A stretch of 64,000 nucleotides of DNA from Owenia fusiformis. Its lineage: Eukaryota > Annelida > Polychaeta > Sabellida > Oweniidae. Made by a program: the position numbers and the translations under genes. Location of the stretch: NCBI GenBank assembly GCA_903813345.2, contig CAIIXF020000002.1, positions 30,062,926 to 30,126,925 on the forward strand. The letters are read 5' to 3'. The notes beneath the pieces were generated by a model. The model made no database searches. It was not told where the DNA came from and was given only the letters and a program-made list of their open reading frames with translations. This document shows, piece by piece, positions 58,907-64,000 of the stretch (position 1 is its first letter; each line of letters starts with the position of its first letter).

Positions 58907-61690
58907 CCCTGTATATATCTGTCCAATCATCAACAAGGTTTGGATAAAGGGGTTGGCTTTAGGCCTATCCTGAATGTGACTTTGAAGATTGTGATTGTTA
59001 ATAGTAAAGTGACGAATAAGATCTAATATTAATATATTTATTAACTGTACAATTCTGACTGTTCTGCAGCTTTATATATCCGTCCAATCATCGACAAGGT
59101 TTGGATAAAGGGGTTGGCTTTAGGTCTAACCTGAATGTGACTTTGAAGATTGTGATTGTTAATTGTAAAGTGACTAATCGATCTAATAATATAATTATTA
59201 ACTGTACAATTCTGACTGTTCTGCAGCTTTATATATCGGTCCAGGGCCGTCAGATGGGGGGGTGCGATGGGTGCGACCGCACCCCCCTTTGTCACCCCCC
59301 AAAATAAATTTTTTTTTTGTAATTTTTTTTCATTGACTCATACACTTTGAAAGTACCCAGAAGGCACCAAATAGCATCTTAAAATTTTCAAATTTTCTAG
59401 GGGTATTGGCAACCCCTCACACCCCCCACAAAACAATGGAAAAGTTCTAAATTTATTTTAGAGTTTTGTCTCAGACACTTTTAAAGTGCCCAGATATTAT
59501 CAAATAGCTCCTTGATATATATAGTAAGTGTTTCTGGGGGACTTACTTCCCCTCTTGCATCTTGCACTTGCATAACCCCCCCCCTCTCTGGCGCCCCCCC
59601 CCCCCCTTGACCCTCCCCCCCAAAAAAAATTGTGATTTTCTCAAATTCTTTAATTGACCCATACACTTTAAAAGTGCCCAGAAAGCACCAAATAGCGTCG
59701 TAAAATTGTAAAATTTTCTAGGGGGAGTGGGCCACCCCTCACACCCCAAACAAAACAATGGAAAAGTTCTGAATTTGTTTTATGTATTGTCTCAGACTCT
59801 TTTAAATTGCCCAGACATCTTCAAATAGCTCCTTGATAAAGTTAATGATTCTGGAAGACTAACACTTACTCGCCCTCTGGCATCCCAACTCCACCTCCCC
59901 CTCTGGCAGATTTTTCAAATTTTTTTTATTGACTCATACCCGCCCTTTGAAAGTGCCCAGAAAGCACCAAATAGCATCTTAAAATTGTAAAATTTTCTTG
60001 GGAAATAGGCACTTTTAGGCACAGACACATTTAAAGTGCCCAAACTTCATCGAATAGCACCTTGATATTGTAAATTTTGATATGGGGGACAAACACTTGC
60101 TCCCCCTCTGGCACCCCAGCCCCACCTCCCCCTCTGGCACCCCTCCCCCCTTTGACACCCCCAAAATTTGAAAAAAATTGTGATTGTTTTTCAATGTTTT
60201 TATTGACTAATACACTTTAAAAGTGCCCAGAAGCACCAAATATCATCTTTAAATTGTAAAATTTTCTAGGAGAGTTAGCCACTCCTCACATCCTCCACAA
60301 AACAAAAGAAAATATTCTGAATTTCATGTAGACATTTTTTTAGTGCCCAGACATCATCAAATAGCACCTTGATATAGTCAATGTTTCTGGGGGACAACCC
60401 CTTGCTCCCCTACTGGCACCCCACCCCACTTCACCCTCTCATCCTCTTTGACACCCCCAAAAGAATATGAAAAAAATTTACATTTTTCTTATTGACTCAT
60501 AACGCACAGGCGTACCAGATGGTTGCAAATTCGCTCCAAATACCACCAAATTTCAAAATTTTTCCTGGGGTAGAACTCCCAGACCCCCCTAAATGCTCGG
60601 ATTTTTATTCACTCAACTCTTATTCCCGTGGTGGTGCCGCACTACTTAGAAACTTACACTATGAAAGTGCCCAGAAAGCACCAAATAGCATCTCAAAACT
60701 GTAAAATTTTCTAGGGGGAGTGGACCACTCCTCACACCCCCCACAAAACAATTGGAACGTTTGGAAATTGCATGCATTTGTTAATTCCAAACCAATCTAG
60801 GGAGTAACTGACCCCCCCACCCCCTCTGTCTTACGCGATTTGATTTACGCGGCAAAAAATGACAATTTTATATTCTCTTTAGTAAGCTAAAAACCGCACC
60901 CCCCTTGGAGAAAAGTGTCTTACGGGCCTGCGGTCCAATCATGGACAACCTGAATGTGGCTTTGAAGATTGTGATTGTTAATAGAAAAGTAACTAATAAG
61001 ATCTAATAATATATTTATTAACTGTGCATACATGTATATCCGTCCAATCATCGACCAGGTTTGGATAAAGCCTTTAGGCCTAACCTGAATGTGGCTTTGA
61101 AGATTGTGATTGTTAATAGTAAAGTGATGAATAAGATCTAATAATATACATATTAACTGTACAATTCTGACTGTTCTGCAGCTTTATATATCGGTCCAAT
61201 CATGGACAACCTGAATGTGGCTTTGAAGATTGTGATTGTTTATAGTAAAGTGACTAATAAGATCTAATAATATATTTATTAACTGTACAATTCTGACTGT
61301 TCTGCAGCTTTATATATCGGTCCAATCATGGACAACCTGAATGTGGCTTTGAAGAATTGTGATTGTTAATAGTAAAGTGACTAATACGATCTAATAATAT
61401 ATTTATTAACTGTACAATTCTGACTGTTCTGCAGCTTTATATATCGGTCCAATCATGGACAACCTGAATGTGGCTTTGAAGATTGTTAATAGTAAAGTGA
61501 CTAATAAGATCTAATAATATATTTATTAACTGTACAATTCTGACTGTTCTGCAGCTTTATATATCGGTCCAATCATGGACAACCTGAATGTGGCTTTGAA
61601 GATTGTGATTTAGTAAAGTGACTAATAAGATCTAATAATATATTTATTAACTGTACAATTCTGACTGTTTTGCAGCTTTATATATCCATC
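58907..61690 (+). repeat. ~125-bp tandem array interrupted by a transposon
   Basis: Roughly eight monomers of about 105-160 bp share TATATATCGGTCCAATCATGG, CTTTGAAGATTGTGATTGTT and TTAACTGTACAATTCTGACT. The first two lie at 58907-59241 and the rest at 60931-61690. The left flank begins with GGCCCACCCTGTA, a mariner terminal word. Confidence 0.93.
59242..60930 (+). mobile_element. 1.69-kb transposon inserted in the tandem array
   Basis: It starts CAGGGCCGTCAG, ends ACGGGCCTG, and is flanked by CGGTC on both sides (59237-59241 and 60931-60935). In the intact monomer this sequence occurs once, which proves a 5-bp target duplication. The interior consists of about five ~300-bp repeats with AAAGTGCCCAGA, GCACCAAATAGCATCTT and C-rich runs. 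No transposase is present. The termini and 5-bp duplication suggest a hAT-type element. Confidence 0.88.
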
Positions 61691-62189
61691 TACATTAGGT
61701 TTTCATTTTTTTGGTAATACAATTTCAGCCAGTGAAATCAAGAGCATATCAATCTGGAGAAGACGATGTAGTATTCTAAGCTATTTTTTTTCAGGTTTTT
61801 GGTGTATCAAATCTATAGATGAAGTAAAGCGATTACAGGGTCTAGTATGATGAAAATTGATTATTTAAAAAAACATGGGTTAGCTCTGGCACTTTGAGAT
61901 CTCTGAAGATACAACGTGACACAAAAAGTATCACCAACTAATTTCGGAATAACTCACTCAATAATAATGAATCTTCATGATTTTTTTATGTGCACAGCAT
62001 GTCCCGGAAGTATGGGACCCCAACCCCCCTTAGGCAGACATATATTGATGTCTCCATAGTATGTGTCATATGTCATTTTAAGGCATATCCAAAGTTACAT
62101 TGATTTGCCAAGTATCATGGTTCAATTAAACCAACACAAATGGGAAAAATTTACAGGCATTTCAAAATTTAGTGTTTGGCCAAAATTCA
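61691..62189 (+). other. Intergenic, no recognised feature
   Basis: No ORF or repeat was recognised. The part from about 61915 may be an outer portion of the decayed transposon whose transposase remnant follows. Confidence 0.4.
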
Positions 62190-62500
62190 AGTTCAGTTTT
62201 ACAACAAATTAATAGTCGGTGTGTTCCCCCTTGGCCATGTTGGCAGCAGCATTTCTTTCGGATATACCCTTAATAGCACTTCAAGGGGTGTGGCATTTTG
62301 TAATCCCCATAAAACCTTTTTGCATTTTGTAATCCTCATAAAACCTGTTTAAAGCATTTTAAAAGAGTTTCCTTGGAGTACCTGCCCTTATCATCCTCTT
62401 TTCGAACTCAATATCCATCCTTTCTTTGATGATTAACACCCATATTTTAGTCACATTCAGGCCAGAACTGTTTCCAGGATACTAAACTAAAACTTTTTGA
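62190..62500 (-). pseudogene. Decayed mariner/Tc1-type transposase C-terminus
   Basis: On the minus strand a frame reads YPGNSSGLNVTKIWVLIIKE, resembling the WPGNSPDLNPIENLW signature that contains the last catalytic acid of Tc1/mariner transposases, followed by ERMDIEFEKRM. In-frame stops occur further on. The conserved Asp of SPDLNP is replaced. Confidence 0.65.
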
Positions 62501-64000
62501 TGATTTCACTGAGCGTATGCCTGGGTGCAAAATATAATAGAGAAGTTAAACAAGACAATTTTTATGACGTGAACCGCAAATGTAAACCTTTACGTTCCCG
62601 TTTACGTACTACCAACAAAAGTGCTTTAAGCTGAGCACTCAAGACGTAACGTAAACGCAAACCTCAAAATGATTTTTTTCTTTTTCTTAGCGGCCTTTCG
62701 TTTTATTTTCTACTTGGAAAGTATAAATATGAATTACTTTATTGACAAATTGATGAACAAAGGAGATGTTTCACAGCCTGGCAGTGTTTTATGACATCTT
62801 GAATCTTACAAAATACAACAGGACGCAATAATGATAATATCTGAAAATCTTTAAAGCATTTATAGTTTATTACTACATACTCCTAAGCAGGTGTCCAGAA
62901 TCCATACCTCCTTCTTTCCCCCCTGCTATAACCAAGTTGGAAGCACCCGATTAAACTGAATCACGTGATCTAATTATGTGCCAATGACGTATACATGATT
63001 GCTGTTGCAGTGTTGCGACAGCGAATCAAATTGCGAGTTCTTAATCGGGGAAATGCCAACTGCTTAAAGCAGGGGGTAAAAAGAAAGAAGATATTCTGGA
63101 TTTTGAAGCCCTGTGATCGGAGGATGTATGACTATGGTGTCACAATAGGTATAATCGACTTACATAAGATGAGTTGACATGTGGGTAATTGCCATGCATG
63201 TAATCTCATCAGATTTTACATATGAAATGGGTGCCTCAATATTCAAGTTATATTTGATTAGATTGGACACAAATGATCTCGGTATTTGTGTCAAACATAT
63301 TTATGCATTCCACCTATATCATATTTATCTCAATCGAACATGATAAACTACGAAAAATCCTTAACGGAATGACCTACTTCGACTTTAATTTTTCATGTTT
63401 GGACATACATAAACCGGGAAATAAGTAGAACAATATGATGCGCGCGCCTTCCCGTTCGCGGTTTACGTTGTAAAAGTAGACTTGCTTAACCTCTCTAATA
63501 TCCCTACACCTGAAAGGTGTTGATGCCATCCAAGTACAACATATTTTTCCATTGAAACTCTATCTACACAAAAAATCCCGTAGATCCGATAATTATTGAG
63601 AGTTATTCCAAAATTTGTGGGTGGTATTTTTGTGACACCCAGTATATCATATGGCATCACTATTTTTTAACTTCTGTAAAAGGTATATATAAAATTATGA
63701 GGGTCGTTCCATAAGTTCTGAAAAATCTATAATATAATATATAGATATAATAGATATATATAACCACGGGCCTTCAAGAGATGATTCACAGCTTGAATTG
63801 TAAAGTCAATATCTGACTGATAAGTAAAATTCCAAAATGTTAGTTTAATCCATATTTTTAGGAATTAGCACCAAGCAATGGGGTTGCAAGGAGTACTCCT
63901 TTCATTGACTAGTGTTTATCTTCTCAAAAGATAATACATGTGCAAGATACTTCATAGAGCCTTTTTAAAAAGCCATTTTGATAGCACACTACCCTACCAA
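62501..64000 (+). other. Intergenic, mostly unannotated
   Basis: No convincing gene. A word GAGGGTCGTTCCATAAGTTCTG at about 63699 resembles the terminus of a mariner-like element, but its partner is not in the window. Confidence 0.4.

Overview
This is AT-rich nuclear DNA of an animal. It has spliceosomal introns, a 5'-TOP-type ribosomal protein gene with intron-hosted box C/D snoRNAs, single-copy animal housekeeping genes (RPS3, cathepsin O, NADPH-cytochrome P450 reductase) and many retroelements, MITEs and minisatellites. The repeats look like those of aquatic invertebrates; a mollusc or other lophotrochozoan is my best guess, but only a guess.

Layout. 1-9.2 kb is a transposon block: an intact Ty3/Gypsy gag-pol ORF (minus), a 5'-truncated non-LTR retrotransposon ending in (GAA)n, and a probable LTR preceded by a polypurine tract. 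9.2-19.5 kb holds two tandem plus-strand relatives of sphingomyelinase C. The downstream one (14.36-19.28 kb) can be assembled into nine exons with a signal peptide and two unrecognised 8-cysteine modules. The upstream one (9.30-11.05 kb) has only the last four exons here and has lost two catalytic residues. 11.8-14 kb and 19.8-21 kb hold palindromic or TIR elements, one of which carries a copied piece of a sphingomyelinase intron/exon boundary.

21.2-27.9 kb is RPS3 (minus, five coding exons plus a 3'-UTR exon). Three of its introns each carry a version of one box C/D snoRNA. RPS3 is head to head with cathepsin O, whose nine exons run from 28.09 to 54.90 kb. Cathepsin O intron 1 is 22.5 kb and contains, antisense, a complete NADPH-cytochrome P450 reductase gene (five coding exons, 36.34-48.66 kb, plus a 5'-UTR exon near 49.3 kb). 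The introns are full of MITEs, minisatellites and a tRNA-like pseudogene.

54.9-64 kb has no recognised host gene. It contains a 30-bp satellite, a ~125-bp tandem array split by a 1.69-kb transposon with a clear 5-bp target duplication, more MITEs, and a decayed mariner-type transposase.

All exon coordinates were read by eye from splice consensus, reading phase and family similarity. The phases close for RPS3 (253 aa), cathepsin O (352 aa), the reductase (682 aa) and the sphingomyelinase (555 aa).
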